Notes: generated by a model from the letters alone, not told the origin. A stretch of 64,000 bases of DNA from Bathymodiolus brooksi (GCA_963680875.1 OY804582.1:50486646-50550645), one strand, 5' to 3'. Shown: positions 1 to 12,340, numbered from the stretch's first letter. Made by a program: numbers and translations.

Positions 1-801
1 ATTATTATCTGAGGGGAAGGTTGTATGAGAACTGCTTCTTATTACGAAATCCATTAACCTTAACGTTGACAGTAGGATTTTTAACTATAGACAAATACCC
101 GTGCTGTATATTTGGCGGAGTCCGTGTTGCTCATCTGATAAGTCATTTGTGTTGCGCATCCTCGTTCTTTTTATTGTGCTAAATGTTACCTGTTTATCTG
201 CGTTGTAAATTTTTGGTTGCCCATTCCGTTTTTTCTAACATTTATTTACTCATAGTGTCCAGATTGGTTGCATTTTTGTGTTAGCAACTTAAAATAGTAG
301 ACTACTAACAAATTGTAAAATAAATTAGTACTCAAAATGTGTCAAAGTCAATGTCGGTAGATGCATTTTTGTCTGGTAAATGAATATATAAAGGGGTAAA
401 ATTAGCGTATTGTTTTAATACTTTCATGTAAAAAAACATATAAAACGAGTAAGAATGATATCGATGATTTTTCCGACAATGCGCATGTGCAAAGTACAGT
501 ACATTATATCAGGAATGATATATAGTCAATGACAGACATCGAATTGGAATGCTTTTATTATCTTCCGGTCCATCTTGGCATACAATTGTAATGATAATAA
601 TGTCTTCTTTGTATTGTGTGTTCACAACTCCGATATATATCAAATACACTGTTATTTACAAAAGAATAAACACGTCTGTTACAATTTTAAAAGCTTACGA
701 AAATGATTTTTTTCAATTAATCGCTGGAATATGCATACATACACACACAACTGGTGTAAATCGTAGCATACACATATCGTACTACACCTTAATGACTTGT
801 C
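1..801. other. Stretch without recognised genes
   Basis: AT-rich sequence with no convincing coding potential. The first 170 bases contain phrases (around 117-170) that weakly resemble the 3' end of the YIDD retroelement family seen elsewhere in the window. The 85-codon open frame at 549-806 has no family resemblance and is probably chance. Confidence 0.5.
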
Positions 802-951
802 GATAATAGAAATCCCCTGGATTACATAGGAGACTTCCACTTATGTCATACTGATTATCTATCAGTATATAATGTAGATAATAGAAATCCCTAGGATTAC
901 CTAGAAGCCGTCCACCTATGTCATACTCTTCTCTATCAGTATATAATATAG
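802..951 (+). repeat. 75-bp tandem duplication
   Basis: Two head-to-tail copies, 802-876 and 877-951, both opening with GATAATAGAAATCC and both containing the phrase CTATCAGTATATAAT. A third, partial copy sits at about 5041-5105, directly beside repeat R3, so the unit is part of a dispersed repeat. Confidence 0.75.
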
Positions 952-2734
952 ATAACGTTCATATATCACATTGTTGTATTCTATCAATGATGAACCACAG
1001 CTATTAGAGGTGTCCATTCATTCCATAAGTTATAATATTTGTTAATAGTTTGGGTAAGCATTGAATATATTTAATGGAACGATTCAATCAACACAAGCAA
1101 TTAACAGATACATGAAATAACACCATCTATATCAAATTTAGAACGTACGATGCGTTTCTGGAATAACCTTCATCGGAGTTCGGTAATTTTGTTATTACCC
1201 TTATTCATCCGGAACGCTCAAAATCGAAAGATTAGAAAGCGAAATAAATTAAACTCTTTGGAGCAATACAACCAAAGAGTCTAAGCAGGATAGCCAAAAT
1301 CAGCCATGGTCACCTATGCCTGAAGCAGGTGAACCTTAGTATAAAAAAGGTTTTTAAGCATCAAAGGGACAACCAGAAGCTATACAACTATGCGATCAGA
1401 CATTATTTGTTTATGCAAACATTGTGTTTTAACATATACAGGCTGTATCTGATGTATATTGTTAATCTTATTCCATATGACCATTTCCCTAGCATTGCAT
1501 TTCTCTCGCTTCTAGCAACCAAGCGAGGTATTAGATAACTCTGTAACCTATAGCATATCTCTGAATTATGATGGTCCATGAAACCTATTGTCTTGATATT
1601 ATTTCAGCAAGGCGTTTAATTTAATCTTTAAAACATTAAGCAATTATTATTCAAACTAGTAAACCTGGAATGTGTATTAGAGAGCGATATAATCAATATT
1701 TCGGTGATAACATATGTGAACTAAGAGTAGGTGATGTGGCACTCTAATTTGATATATCACATGAAAACCAAACAAATGACTCCAGCAAAATAATTACGAA
1801 AATATGAACTCTTCCGGTACACATGATATTTGTATGGCCAAATTTAAGTTTTCTGCTTAATGTTTTATAGATTAGCGGCTTCTAATTACCTATTTGGTAT
1901 CTGCAAACTTGTCACATATAAATTGTGTACAAGATGGTAGCTAAGAATGTTAAATGCTAAGAAACCTGAACAGTGAATTAAGTCTCGTGTTTAAAAAATG
2001 TAAAGTGTAAAAACGGTGGTGTACAAAGAAGGTTATGCAACTGTAAGTGTATGATGCATCACGCCATCAAAACGGAAGCTTTGGTCTAGAAAAATAGGTT
2101 AACCACAACAAGTTTTATCGAAGTGCCGGTACCAACCAATGCAAGTGAATGGTCATGTATATATGTGTAAGGGATGTATATTTTGGTCTGTTTCTTCGAT
2201 TTACGATTAGATTGTGGTGCTGTTTTAATTGAATGTTCTTTTTTTTCTTTCCATTTTCACTAGTATACGTTTTAATTAAACATTTCACCTATTTGACTAC
2301 TGATAAATTTCTTTCAATTAATGTCAAACAATAACACATCTAGCAGTCATATAAATAGAAATGTGTTCCAGTCTCTTGCCTTTGCTTGTACCTGATTAGC
2401 TTAATCATATTTTGTTCAACATTTTCGAAAACATGTGAACCCCGTGTACCTCGAACAGGCTCAAAATAACACATGTTTGCTAATCGTAAAATGCAGACTA
2501 AGTGAGGCTTCATACTTGCCTTGTGTTGTGACCCGTGCTGATGGAGGTCGGGTTCCTGTTGACTATTGCCCTTACTTCATCTAGACGGGAAATCAAATGA
2601 ACTATGTTCGATCAATCAGCTGATTCCTATTCAAAAATACACTAAATCTGAAAAATCATCAAATAAATTAAGGTTCATCTTCCTCATGCATTGATATACA
2701 GTCAAGCATAACTATAAAAGTCACTGAAGGGAAT
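952..2734. other. Stretch without recognised genes
   Basis: No coding or RNA feature is supported. Around 1140-1230 is a phrase (TTTCTGGAATAACCTTCATC) that looks like an inverted relative of a motif inside the R1 repeats near 12825, 44597 and 60408. The 69-codon frame at 1329 is unsupported. Confidence 0.4.
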
Positions 2735-2990
2735 CTGGGATTGTGGGATTCGTGTTACTCTATCTTTAGCTTTATGTGTATCTTTTGTAGATCATTGCCT
2801 GTCCTCTTGTCCTCTTTGTGTTGTCTGTCCTTCTTCGATGATTTTCGAATTAGGATTACCCTTTGGTATTTTCAACCTCTTCTTACTATTAATATTCAAG
2901 AGGAATTTACAGCTACATTTACAGATATTGCTTTGTATATACATGTCCTAGACAGAAACGCGATATAAAACATATATCTCACTTTGAAAT
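2735..2990 (+). mobile_element. 3'-end relic of the YIDD retroelement family
   Basis: The segment follows the conserved 3' end of the abundant retroelement: a TTCGTGTT phrase, a pyrimidine-rich run, a CTGTCCTT..TTCGAT phrase, GATTACCCTTTGGTATT, then a CTCTTCTTA phrase. The same ordered phrases recur near 10.9, 31.7, 34.4, 40.1, 51.8 and 63.2 kb. It is non-coding here; the 75-codon frame across it is a by-product of the repeat. Confidence 0.6.
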
Positions 2991-3689
2991 GTTTAAAGAG
3001 AGATGTTTTTTACGTGAATGAAAATAAACAACGTTACAATAAGAAAATATTATACTACATTACTATCTAAGGATTGTATGAGTTTGATATTACAAGTTAA
3101 ATACTTTCATGTAGCATGTACTTCTTGAGATAAATTGAAATGAAATATACAGGCGCTATATAATACGTTCAGGAGTTGTAGGAATTCCACTCTAAAGAAA
3201 CGGATATCATATAGATGTACTGATTTAAATTGATATATATATATATATTTTCGTCTTATTATTAGATGTTCAATAACTTTCCCGTACAAAAAGTACATGT
3301 GACTGACTCTCCCGTCGTAAAAGTATATGCTGATGAGTTATCGTCTGCTCGAATTTCGCAGCATACATTGTGTGCGACATTGTCCGCGGACGTAAATATA
3401 AATTACCGTCTTCTAAGTATACTACCTTAGTTGCACTGTTAGACACATCGAAATCGAAATTTTTCATGGAAGCCAGAATGTGTGTTGAGTGTGAACATAG
3501 ATTGACAGGATATTAGTAAATGTTATCCCTCGCTACAGCTCGGGATTAAATACTAATATCCCATGTTAAAACTCAAAACACATTATGGTTTCCATGATTT
3601 GTTTCTCAAATAAATAATAATTGATAATAAGATCAATTTCAACATGATATACCACATAATTAAAGGTATTCGAAAACAAGTTTAAATCA

Positions 3690-4210
3690 ATGTTAAGCTT
3701 TATATAGCAATGCATTTCATGGGATTGATGGCTGAAGTAGAAGGAATAAGGATGTGCTGCTGTAGGTTGTTAGCTTATGAAGTACATTATTACAGATTAT
3801 TTCTGTCCTCGTTAGACTGTTGTATGTTTTAATATGTTTGCATAAATAATCAGTGATAATTGTTGTAGGCCTTCCTGTGAACTGCCACATTGAATTATCG
3901 TACTAAATATCATCCTCCGGCAATATAATATGCTTACAATCAGATTGTTATGATGTCCATCATGTCCATTATTCACATCAGTTTGAGTTCAAAAATGAAC
4001 TTCTCGACATAAATTATAATAATCTAACCCGATCCTATAATTTCACGTTCCACTAATCAATTCTAAGTTTGATGATTTTGTTGGTAGCATCTATCCAATT
4101 GCGTTTTAAGTAAAGGCTGCCACATATATAGTTAGATATCACACTATGTAAAGAGTGTCCTCTATGAGCTGTGTCTTCGCGTGTAAAGTGTATTGTGACT
4201 TCTTTTTTAT
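3690..4210 (+). mobile_element. Decayed YIDD-family RT relic
   Basis: 3700-3830 matches part of repeat R4 (GCATTTCATGGGATTGATGG; compare about 32050 and 52090). From about 3840 it follows the same order as the better-preserved RT relics at 10.2 and 62.4 kb: the TCAGTGATAATTGTTGTAG phrase, a CCTCCGGCAATAT phrase, then CGATCCTATAATTTCACGTT at the place where other copies encode the residues before the YIDD box. The box itself is lost here. A relic only. Confidence 0.55.
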
Positions 4211-4389
4211 TAACACTCTTGACGACAGGACATGCAGTGTAAAAAGATTATTGCTTGATTGGGGAATATATTTTTAATTTTTACTCATCACAACTTATTA
4301 TATAATAAATTTAGCATACATACATTCCATTTTCTCTAGATAAAGCTATTGCATTTCATAACAATAGGTGTATGTTGTTTGTGTGTTCA

Positions 4390-4800
4390 TCAATATGGAC
4401 CACATGTTTGGCAATTAATTGCATTCAATGAAAGAGTATTAACACAAATCTTTAAAAGGGTTTTAGCATAAAACCAAACATGTTGAACTAAGTTACAAGG
4501 CAAATTTATGTGCAATAGTTTAAGTTGAAAGTTGTGTAATTTTTTATCTTTAGTTATACATAAGACATTGAATAAATGCCATGCCAATCTTCTACAGAAG
4601 TTTCTGAATCGTTTTCACATTTTTATGGCACATACTAGGCTCTTTTAGAATTCTCTGAATAAATAATTTGTAAAATTGCATATTAGGTCATGGATCATAG
4701 TTTCAAACATAATAATATGCTTCCAATTAGTTGGAATTGCACTAATAATGCCATTCATGTATTTAGTTGATATACTGTTAGGATAATATCTTTTTGCTGT
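4390..4800 (-). pseudogene. L1-like LINE ORF2 C-terminal fragment
   Basis: The minus frame at 4587-4390 encodes a peptide containing KLHNFQLKLLHINLPCNL, the pattern that follows the RT domain in L1/Tx1-type ORF2 proteins (a conserved 'K-[LF]-x-F-Q-x-K-L-L-H' stretch before a zinc-binding segment). Just upstream in another frame are the residues WHGIYSMS and ITKD, which recur in the LINE relic near 20.8 kb, so both come from one family. Frameshifts and stops break it; the catalytic RT core is absent. Confidence 0.6.
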
Positions 4801-5040
4801 TGCTTTTGTCTGTTTTTATTGATATACTTTTAGGACAAGATTTGCTTCCCTCTTGCCTTTGTCTGTTTTGGTTCATCTATTTTATATCAATTGTCTTTTG
4901 CTCTTGTCTGTATATACTAAATTAACATTAGTTTAATTTGAATAAAAGAGTTGAATATCATTTATTATATTATGTGCCTACACACATACAACTTATGTAA
5001 AGCATAGCATACACAGATCGTGTTACATCTTACTATATTG

Positions 5041-5930
5041 TAGATAATAGAATTCCCTAGGAATACCTAGAAGCCATCCACTTATAACGTATTCTCTATT
5101 CTCCAATAAAGCTAACAAAGTTTAATAAACTTTCTGTGTCAGATACTCAATTTATCTGATAACCCCTTTGGTGTTTTCAAACTCTTCTTATCTAAATAAA
5201 TATGTCGACAATCTCATCATACCAGATTGTCCAAAACTTCCTGTTTAACAACGATTAATAATATATAGAATAAGATAGAATTATTTTAGCCGTTCATCCC
5301 ACCATGTACGACCGATCATTCTACCATGTACGATAGCACGCCGGGTTTTATTTAAAAAAAGTGTTATGCAATAAACTTATATATGTGTATCTTATCCCTC
5401 TTCATTCATTTAAATCATTATAATAAAACATTAAAAGAAAATTCATATATCCCGTACCAACGACCAAGGCACGCTCAGGACAAACCATATATTGTTACAC
5501 TGGGAACTTGCGTTCTCACGGCACATACTATTTAGGCAGACCGCCACTGGGACGCAGTGTGAAGACCATACTGACTTTGAATATGCTGAATTTTCTTTAA
5601 AAAACGTATATACAAAGCCAATTTGTATAAAATACTCTTATAAATAAATCATATTAATAGCACACATCACGAATTCAATCTTAAACACAAATTTAATATG
5701 AAAATGTTGACTTGTCGCACGAACAGGTGGCTAGAGAATGACTCAAACACACCTTAACAAATATCACGATCTAAATATAACTAATGCTCATTAGTTGAAA
5801 ACGATCACGTAGTTTTTACATTGAAAACAACAATCTACTATTTTCCCGATATTACTATTTGGTATCTTCAAACTCTTCTAACGACGAACAAATACCACCG
5901 GTATGCTCTACATTAATATATAAGTTAACA
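5041..5930. repeat. Dispersed repeat R3, first copy
   Basis: About 5370-5850 aligns by eye with 34740-35230: shared phrases include CCGTACCAACGACCAAGGCA, GGGAACTTGCGTTCTC and AAAACGATCACGTAGTTTT. A flanking block (TTCTCTATTCTCCAATAAA, then an AACTTTCTGTG phrase) lies before R3 here but after it in the second copy, so the segments were rearranged. No coding frame or terminal repeats were recognised. Confidence 0.65.
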
Positions 5931-6217
5931 CTGTGTTGAATTTTAATTCTTTATTACCTGTGAAGGTGAATGTATCTGCAAACACCAGTTATAACATATT
6001 CACACTATTTCCTTGTCACATTGTATTTGTGTCAGTCCATATTGAGATATACAAGTTTGCAGACAGTTTCCATTCGTATTCAACTATTAAAGGTAAATTC
6101 AAATTATCGAAATACTTAAATAGATTTACACTATGCACTTTTCAAAAAAGAATCTGATAAACAAATATCAAAATAAATATATTTTAGATTTTAGTACCGT
6201 TTTGCATCCGGACCGAC

Positions 6218-6457
6218 ACTCTACTGACTTGGATCGTCATGGTCGTGATTGTATCGTAGTTGGAATTACAACTACCTATGCTATCGGTGCTCATCACCAC
6301 TAACGTGTTCGAATCCAGCTAAGGTGAAGGGCACTCGATACATCATTATGGGGTAACATTTCCTCCACCAGTAAAACTGAAGGCAACGATATAGCTGAAA
6401 TATTGTTGAAACTGGGGTTAAACACCATAACCCTAATCCTAACTCTCTATTGACTTG
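6218..6457 (+). mobile_element. tRNA-derived SINE with target-site duplication
   Basis: A B-box-like GTTCGAATCC lies at 6307-6316. The 3' part (TGAAATATTGTTGAAACTGG, then GGTTAAACACC) resembles the tail common to mollusc SINEs. The body, 6232-6441, is bracketed by near-identical direct repeats, ACTCTACTGACTTG (6218-6231) and ACTCTCTATTGACTTG (6442-6457). R1 copy B has a single uninterrupted version of this site near 36573-36600, so the empty target is visible. The A box is not clear. Confidence 0.8.
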
Positions 6458-6705
6458 TTCTTCGGTGTCCTATTCACTCAACAAAATGGCAAAGAGATGA
6501 TTGATTTTCTTAATTGATATATTAACGATAACCATAAATACGGTACTAGGCTATCTAACAAACAGACCTCACTTAACTGAGGACACCAGCTAAATTTATT
6601 TAGAAAGATATTGGAAGACGTGGTTTGAATAATCCTCACCAGGCACGCTTGAATATTATAGAAAATTGTATATCTTTGAGAGTAAGCAAACTAAGTAGCT
6701 TAAAT

Positions 6706-6855
6706 ATACAATATTGGTGAATTGACGGTAAATATAGAATTTATGTGGCGAGACTTAGAAACGGGGAAATGACGATCTTTTAGCGAGTCTTTCCATCCAT
6801 TTTGTGCCGAGCCACATAAATTATATATTTACCGTCAATACACCAATATTGTATT
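6706..6855. repeat. Perfect-looking hairpin, ~45-bp arms
   Basis: The left arm begins ATACAATATTGGTGAATTG and the right arm ends ATACACCAATATTGTAT. Arms of about 45 bases pair with only a few mismatches around a loop of about 55 bases. It forms the left part of the 6702-7179 insertion. Confidence 0.85.
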
Positions 6856-6957
6856 TATCCTGCAAGTAAATTTGCAAAAGAAAATGTTATTCAATTTAAT
6901 AATAGAAAACAGATAACGGAAACCTCATTGGTACCTCAATAGTAGTTCCATTAAAGG

Positions 6958-7126
6958 GCGTGGCTTAATAGCGTTAATAGGTTAATGTAGAAAGTGCTAT
7001 TATGACAGGGGTGTGGCTTAATAGCTTTATTAGACTAATGTGAAAAGTGTTATTATGACAGGGGTGTGGCTTAATAGCTTTATTGGGCCAATGTGAAAAG
7101 TGTTATTATGACAATGTCATAATAAC
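6958..7126 (+). repeat. 53-bp tandem repeat ending in a palindrome
   Basis: Three units start near 6958, 7011 and 7064, each with GTGGCTTAATAGC and ending TATTATGACA. The last unit runs into a 25-base palindrome, 7102-7126, made of GTTATTATGACA, one A, and the exact reverse complement. Confidence 0.85.
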
Positions 7127-8607
7127 GCACCAGTTTATTTCAACCCTTTTAGTATGACAAATACCCAATTGTAGGATAAAACAAGTTAGCTAAAACTCCA
7201 TCAAATCATCTATATCTGAGGAAGATGAACTTAGTTTTAGCAATCAATACCTACTAACTGTACATTACAATACTACTTACACCATGTTAGTAATTGTCAT
7301 CAACATGTAGTAGTCGCACTATATAATTTAATTTTAAATTGTTGGTACCACGATGGTGTTGATTGAACAGGAAAGTTAATGAGATATCATCATGCAAATT
7401 AAGGTTCATTTTCTTAAGGCATTAATATACATTTTAACTTATATATAAATGTCGCTGAAAGGAAACTAAAAATGTGACCTTTAAGAGGAGTTGTCCTCTT
7501 TAGGCAGTGATTTGCTATATATATATATATATATACCTTATGGTATGTAAGACTGTGCTAAAGTGGATGGATTCGGCTGACATTGTCGAGATATTGTAGA
7601 TTTTTTTTAAATATTGGTTCCAGTTGTTTATATTTTACGTCCTAATTTTTGTGGGACAAGTAGCACTGAAAGTATCAATTATACAACAATTTTCCCAGCA
7701 ATAATATAGTGAATACCACCTATAATGTCAGTTACAGATCACTGTTAGAGGCCGATGTTACAGGTCGTGGTTACACGCCGATGTTACAGACCGCTGTGCT
7801 AATAGCGAGTTTTACAGTAATTTGACCCATATTTGTGACAAGGTTAATATCTTTCACATATTCGCAATTAATGGAAACATTATTCAAACTCTTTCTCAAA
7901 CCAGTGTATATTACAGAAAAAAACATCACAATTCGTACTTAATATATTTTGCGCTAAATGACCAGTTCGCTCTCGTATAAAATGTTCATCACACGTCATC
8001 TGCTGAGAATCTATCGCTGTATATATTCATCTGAGAAGTCACGCACAATGTGTTTTGTAGCTTCAAATGCCAAAATTCCACGTAAGACTTGATACGATAT
8101 TAATGTGGAAAGTGTGTTTGTCGATTGGCGTTTGAATGCCTGCACATACTTGTTTGTATAAATATTGCATACCTTTGTTAAATAACCAATCTGCCTTTAC
8201 TGACGAAAGCTGTGTTGATCAACTTGGGGAGCGAAATCAAATCCAATGATATGTGTACCACAATTACCTGATATTGTTTGACCTCGAGGGAATATATGAT
8301 TTTCATAAATTCGCACGCAATTGACAATAATAGGATGTATGTTTTAAATATTTATTTATTAAAATGTCTTTTTAATGGAGTTTGGATAATAATACCATTA
8401 TTTTTTTAGATTATATTTTATGATATTAATTAACAAGAATAAAACTTAAGCACATACATTTATTTATTTTTTATATTTGATATTGAATGAAAGGCACACT
8501 CGATTGGCGATATATAAATCAATAAATCCATTTTAAAGTTGTAGTTGGATTACATGTCATACCATTTGTTTTTGCAACGATACTATTATTGTACCAGTTT
8601 GATATAT

Positions 8608-8743
8608 TACTATTGAAACAAAAGAAGTTGCTTATGTTAGACATATCGCATTTCATTTTGCGCATCTCGGCCTTCATTCGAGTACTCAGGCTGAAAAGGA
8701 AACCTGCTATGTCCAATACGGGCCGCTTCTTTTGTTTCAAAAA
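8608..8743. mobile_element. Hairpin MITE (copy in R1-A)
   Basis: Inverted arms: TACTATTGAAACAAAAGAAG on the left and CGCTTCTTTTGTTTCAAAA on the right, with a second inner pairing around the TGTCCAATACG phrase. The same element lies at 56031-56168 in R1-D and, more decayed, near 51095-51190 in R1-C. A minus-strand frame passes through it (8740-8519) and through the D copy. The shared reading frame follows from shared sequence and is not good evidence of a gene. Confidence 0.75.
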
Positions 8744-8879
8744 TGCTGTATGATTTACTAACAGCTATTCACAGCCGGTGAAGTATATTAATAGGATATC
8801 TGATAACTATTACACCACCATAGTTTGATATGGGACATCATATTCCAAATAAGCATCTGTGTTATTCCCTTATTTAGAT

Positions 8880-9300
8880 GAAACATATAGGCTTACTACC
8901 ACATCTAAAAGCTTTGGATCACTAGTTTAATGATTTGTTCGATACAATACTGTTCTGGAAGAAAAGCAGTAGTCCTGTCCATTTGTATTGAGCCCATGGT
9001 TCCCTGATGCTAAGTGGAAATCATGACTATGAAAGTTGTGCGATGGCCAGTATATCTTTGTTAACTGCTACGGGTCGTCTGTTTCACAAATGACCACATA
9101 TATTTTCTGTTTTTCTTTCCGGAGCACTTGAGTTCGTCCGTTGTTTTTTTTCTTGTCTTAGTGCGTTCGTGTTGCTCATGTTGTCAAATTATATCACGTC
9201 ATTAGTTCCGTGTTGTGATGTTAGGTACCTTTTCCGTGTAAAAAGGACGTTCGATTCGGCTCGACTCCAAATTCTATGGTAGGGGGTTCATTTTGATATT
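8880..9300 (+). pseudogene. YIDD-family RT C-terminal relic and 3' end
   Basis: Matches the better-preserved relic at 56300-56725, where the frame reads like the C-terminus of the bivalve YIDD-type RT (residues such as KWKSSLRKL followed by a small domain ending near the stop). Here frameshifts remove the long frame. The 3' end follows: CGGAGCACTTGAG, then TTCGTGTTGCTCATG. This is the first of two RT tails within R1. Confidence 0.6.
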
Positions 9301-9599
9301 TATTTTATTGGTGGTGTGTTACATATACTGGTGTCCAAAACCATTTGATGTTGTCCGAGTTTCTGTTCTTTTATCTCCATGTTTGCACTGATGTTGGTTT
9401 GTGTCACTTCAGATTTGGAATGCGTGCCTTCAGCATGGTCTAAGCGCTTTCATTTATATACAGAAACAACTACTTGTTGCGTTGGCGTATACAAATAAAT
9501 TGTAGGTCTATATGTAATAGACATTTACATATATCTACTGATTCCTCGTCTACTTTAACAAGAACAACTAATTAATAGTAATATATAAGTACTAATCTA

Positions 9600-9850
9600 T
9601 GTATAATGATCTCATGAAGGTTATCCTAATCTGTGAAATCATTATTAATCATGGGGTTCTTATTTTCGTGGATTCCATGGAATTCGTGGTTCACATTAAG
9701 CATAAAGAATAAAATCCAACGACATATTTTTTTCCATATTGACTATAGCCTATAATGCTTGAAACCACGAATTCAAGAAGCCAAGGATCACTGCATTGTG
9801 TAGAAATCACGAATAGTGGTGCTAACGAACAAAAGTACTTTCACAGGGTA
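9600..9850. mobile_element. MITE-like block (R1-A copy)
   Basis: About 230 bp bounded by CTGTGAAATCATTATTAAT and a closing ACTTTCACA, giving short TGTGAAA/TTTCACA ends. Inside, TTTCGTGGATTCC faces GAAACCACGAATTCAAG as an imperfect inverted pair. The block recurs at the same point in R1-B (38870-39110), R1-D (57040-57280) and, cut short, in R1-E (62120-62275). It resembles a non-autonomous element common in mussel DNA (from memory). Confidence 0.55.
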
Positions 9851-9899
9851 TAGAATTGTAAACTGTTGGTGTGTATGTTATGGAAGTTTTAAGCTATGA

Positions 9900-10130
9900 A
9901 ACAAATAAATAATGGCGTATGAATTTCGAACCGGTTATACATTCGTAGTTTTCTGTGTAGTGTTTTGTATATCACTGTTTGGCCCTTTTCCGTTTATCCT
10001 TTAGCCGTATTAGTTTTTGTTCTTCTGCCATTTACGGCCTCTGATCACCTCTTATATATCGTCAAATCTTTCTTACGTACATATTACAGATCATCTTTGG
10101 GAGGATATGGAACCTATGCCTATCATGCTT
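9900..10130 (+). mobile_element. 3'-end relic of the YIDD retroelement
   Basis: Carries the ordered 3' phrases of the family (TTTTCTGTGTAGTGTTTTGT, then a TTTACGGCCTCTGATCACC phrase and a CTTACG phrase). The 61-codon frame over it is not a gene. It sits between the MITE-like block and the second RT relic. Confidence 0.5.
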
Positions 10131-10149
10131 ACGTAATCATGCCTACATG

Positions 10150-10770
10150 ATAAGTGTTGTATACCTAACTGCTACGTGGAAACACCGACCTAAATATTAT
10201 CCTCCACCAATATAATTTCTTTCCAATGAGCTTGTTATCCTGTCTATCCTGTCCTGTGTTCATTCTAGGAAGACTTCACACAGGAGATCCTCAAGGAAAC
10301 TGAAAAGAATTCTAATCCGATCCTTTAATTTCAAGTTCCGCTATATAGATGATGTCCTATCACTAAATAAGGTTGATGATTTTGTCGATTGCATCTATGT
10401 CATTGAGTTTGAGATAAAGGATACACAGATATAGCGAGGTATACTTCATACATTGACCTACACCTTGACATTGACTGTGACGACTCGTTAAGAACGGAAT
10501 TTTACGACAACAGAGATGATTTCAATAGTTTCATTGTGAGCTCTCTATTTATATATTTGAATATGTGACAACATTACAACAACACCGCCATGTGGAATAT
10601 ATCTCTCAGTTGATCCGATATTCATGAGTCTGTGTTTCCTATTATGATTTACTTGATATCGTGTTATTACTGGCAAAGAAGCAGCTACTGAATCAATTAT
10701 TTCTAATGGTTAAGATGACTTGCTTACGGAATAGCTGTGCTACAAATGACTGCAAATATGTTATGTTTGT
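10150..10770 (+). pseudogene. YIDD-type reverse transcriptase relic
   Basis: Around 10318-10400 the frame reads FNFKFRYIDDVLSLNK, the palm motif holding the two catalytic aspartates, followed by residues resembling VDDFVDCIY. A stop and frameshift follow near 10430. A second frame from about 10455 gives DLHLDID, then FYDNRDDFN, and a third segment near 10590 gives YISQLIRYS, all in the order expected for this RT. The family is abundant in mussels; its placement near Penelope-like RTs is my guess. The N-terminal half is missing and the gene cannot be functional. Confidence 0.8.
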
Positions 10771-10789
10771 TGTTCATGACTTATCACTG

Positions 10790-11230
10790 GGTGTGTAGCA
10801 AGAGTAACACGACAGGTGCCACATATGGAACATGAACTGCTTACCCTTGTGAAGCACATGTGTTCACCTCTGGGTTTATGTAGGGTTCCTGTTGCTCGCT
10901 CTTTTGTTTTCTGTGTAATGTTATTGTTTGTTCTTTTTCGTTTGGTCATTCCATCGTCTTTGCTTCTTCGATTTACGGAATCTAGTTACCCCCCTGGTTT
11001 CTTCACACTTTTCCTACCTTGATATTCGTTCTTGTAATAGATGTTAAAGAGTTCTTGAATTTTCCACCCTTTTTAAAGTATTTCTCTGACCTCACATTAT
11101 TATTCGGACAGTTGATTATTATTTTGTTCTTGTGTAAATGAACATTAGCTTTTATCATTGTATGTTTAACAACGTGTTTAAATATTGTTGAACGTTCGGG
11201 AAAATAACCAATGTTGTAGTTTTTGATCAA
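10790..11230 (+). mobile_element. 3' region of the YIDD retroelement
   Basis: Follows the RT relic directly: AGCAAGAGTAACACGAC, GGTGCCACATATGGA, then TTTTCTGTGTAATGTTATTG, TTTACGGAATC and TTACC. The arrangement is repeated downstream of the RT relics in B (39960-40350) and E (63050-63320). The overlapping frames on both strands are shadows of this repeat. Confidence 0.65.
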
Positions 11231-11239
11231 TTCTGTCTA

Positions 11240-12340
11240 ACAACCTGGCTACCGTGATTATACTACTAATCTATATAATTAATACATATATGACTCTTGA
11301 CAATGTATGTTCAGAACTGACGAATACATGAACTTTGAAAGTATAGTCTCGCAATACAACCAACAAGTAACTAACCGACGGCAAGTAATTACAAATAATA
11401 CAGACCATAGGTGATAATTTGGAGATCTTAAAATCACGAAATATAATTGAGAATCGATGGGGCATATGCTAATACATTTTTTTTTTCGTTTTAATTGTGA
11501 TATTTGTTATCCAATTTGGCTTTGTAGCTATCAAACATGGAAAGAATATAAAATAAAAACGCTTTTGCATATGGAAATGTATTACGTAAGAGAATACATT
11601 TTTATGCATAACGTTGATTGTTTTGTTTTAATCTACAGTTATAGTGTATGCTCCATTACGTAATAAACGGAATATTGATTTATATATGTTCTTAATTTAA
11701 CTCATTCTCGAATAAGTGTTTGAGACGACAAATCACAGAAAGATCGAACCTTACATGTAAAGTATGAAAACGCTGGCATTATTTTACTATGAATGGAATT
11801 AATATTAACATTAATATGGTACACAAAAGAGTCAGTCATTATTTTACTATGCATGGTATTAATATCTACAGATAACATGAACTTCTGGAGAACCTAAGAT
11901 GACACAATGCTACTGGCCCATATTCCTTATACCACCTTGTATGCAAAATCTGACGCAGACCAACTCGCACAGAGCTATCAGACTCACCTAACATCGATAG
12001 TTACCCTATTCAGGAAAGACAAACATCACTAATCTTCGAAATGCAAGCTTGTCTATTACATGCACGGTATCGCACTCATATTACCTAGCAACATAGTAGG
12101 CCTATTTTGCAACAATACAGTTCTTACCATCACACAACACGTATTTCACCATAACAAGGTACACTAGTCCTAACTCACCATTACCATCAATGAGATGACT
12201 TTAAAATGAGCAAAAGTCTTCGAAGTCGACACCATCCTCCTTTAATTTCCCTAAGCATTTGCCGAGGTATCACACCGTCGCACATATTGTATTATCTAGA
12301 ATACTTCAACCTCAATCCCACAACAAACAAATTCGAGAAT
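11240..12340. other. R1-A interior without recognised genes
   Basis: 11240-11760 is shared with R1-D (58260-58700) and R1-E (from 63530). 11760-11880 holds a short tandem duplication (CATTATTTTACTATG, twice). About 11880-12300 is less AT-rich and has no counterpart that I can see in the other R1 copies. I read both strands there and found no known domain. Confidence 0.45.

Larger units (their letters stand above)
6702..7179. mobile_element. Composite MITE-like insertion with tandem core
   Basis: About 475 bp present in R1 copy A but absent from copies B and C at the matching point (near 36858 and 50720). It contains a left hairpin, then AT-rich DNA, then a three-copy 53-bp tandem array ending in a palindrome. 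The outer ends, TACAATATTGG and CCAATTGTA, may be short inverted termini, with a TTAAA-like sequence at both edges. There is no coding capacity. The plan of arms plus tandem core recalls the pearl-type elements described from oysters; that link is inference. Confidence 0.65.

Noticed and set aside
6420..6445. Telomere-like CCCTAATCCTAA
   Set aside because: Two degenerate units only, forming the tail of the SINE; not an array.
7520..7540. (AT)n run as a promoter or origin
   Set aside because: A short simple repeat in AT-rich DNA, with nothing around it to support a function.
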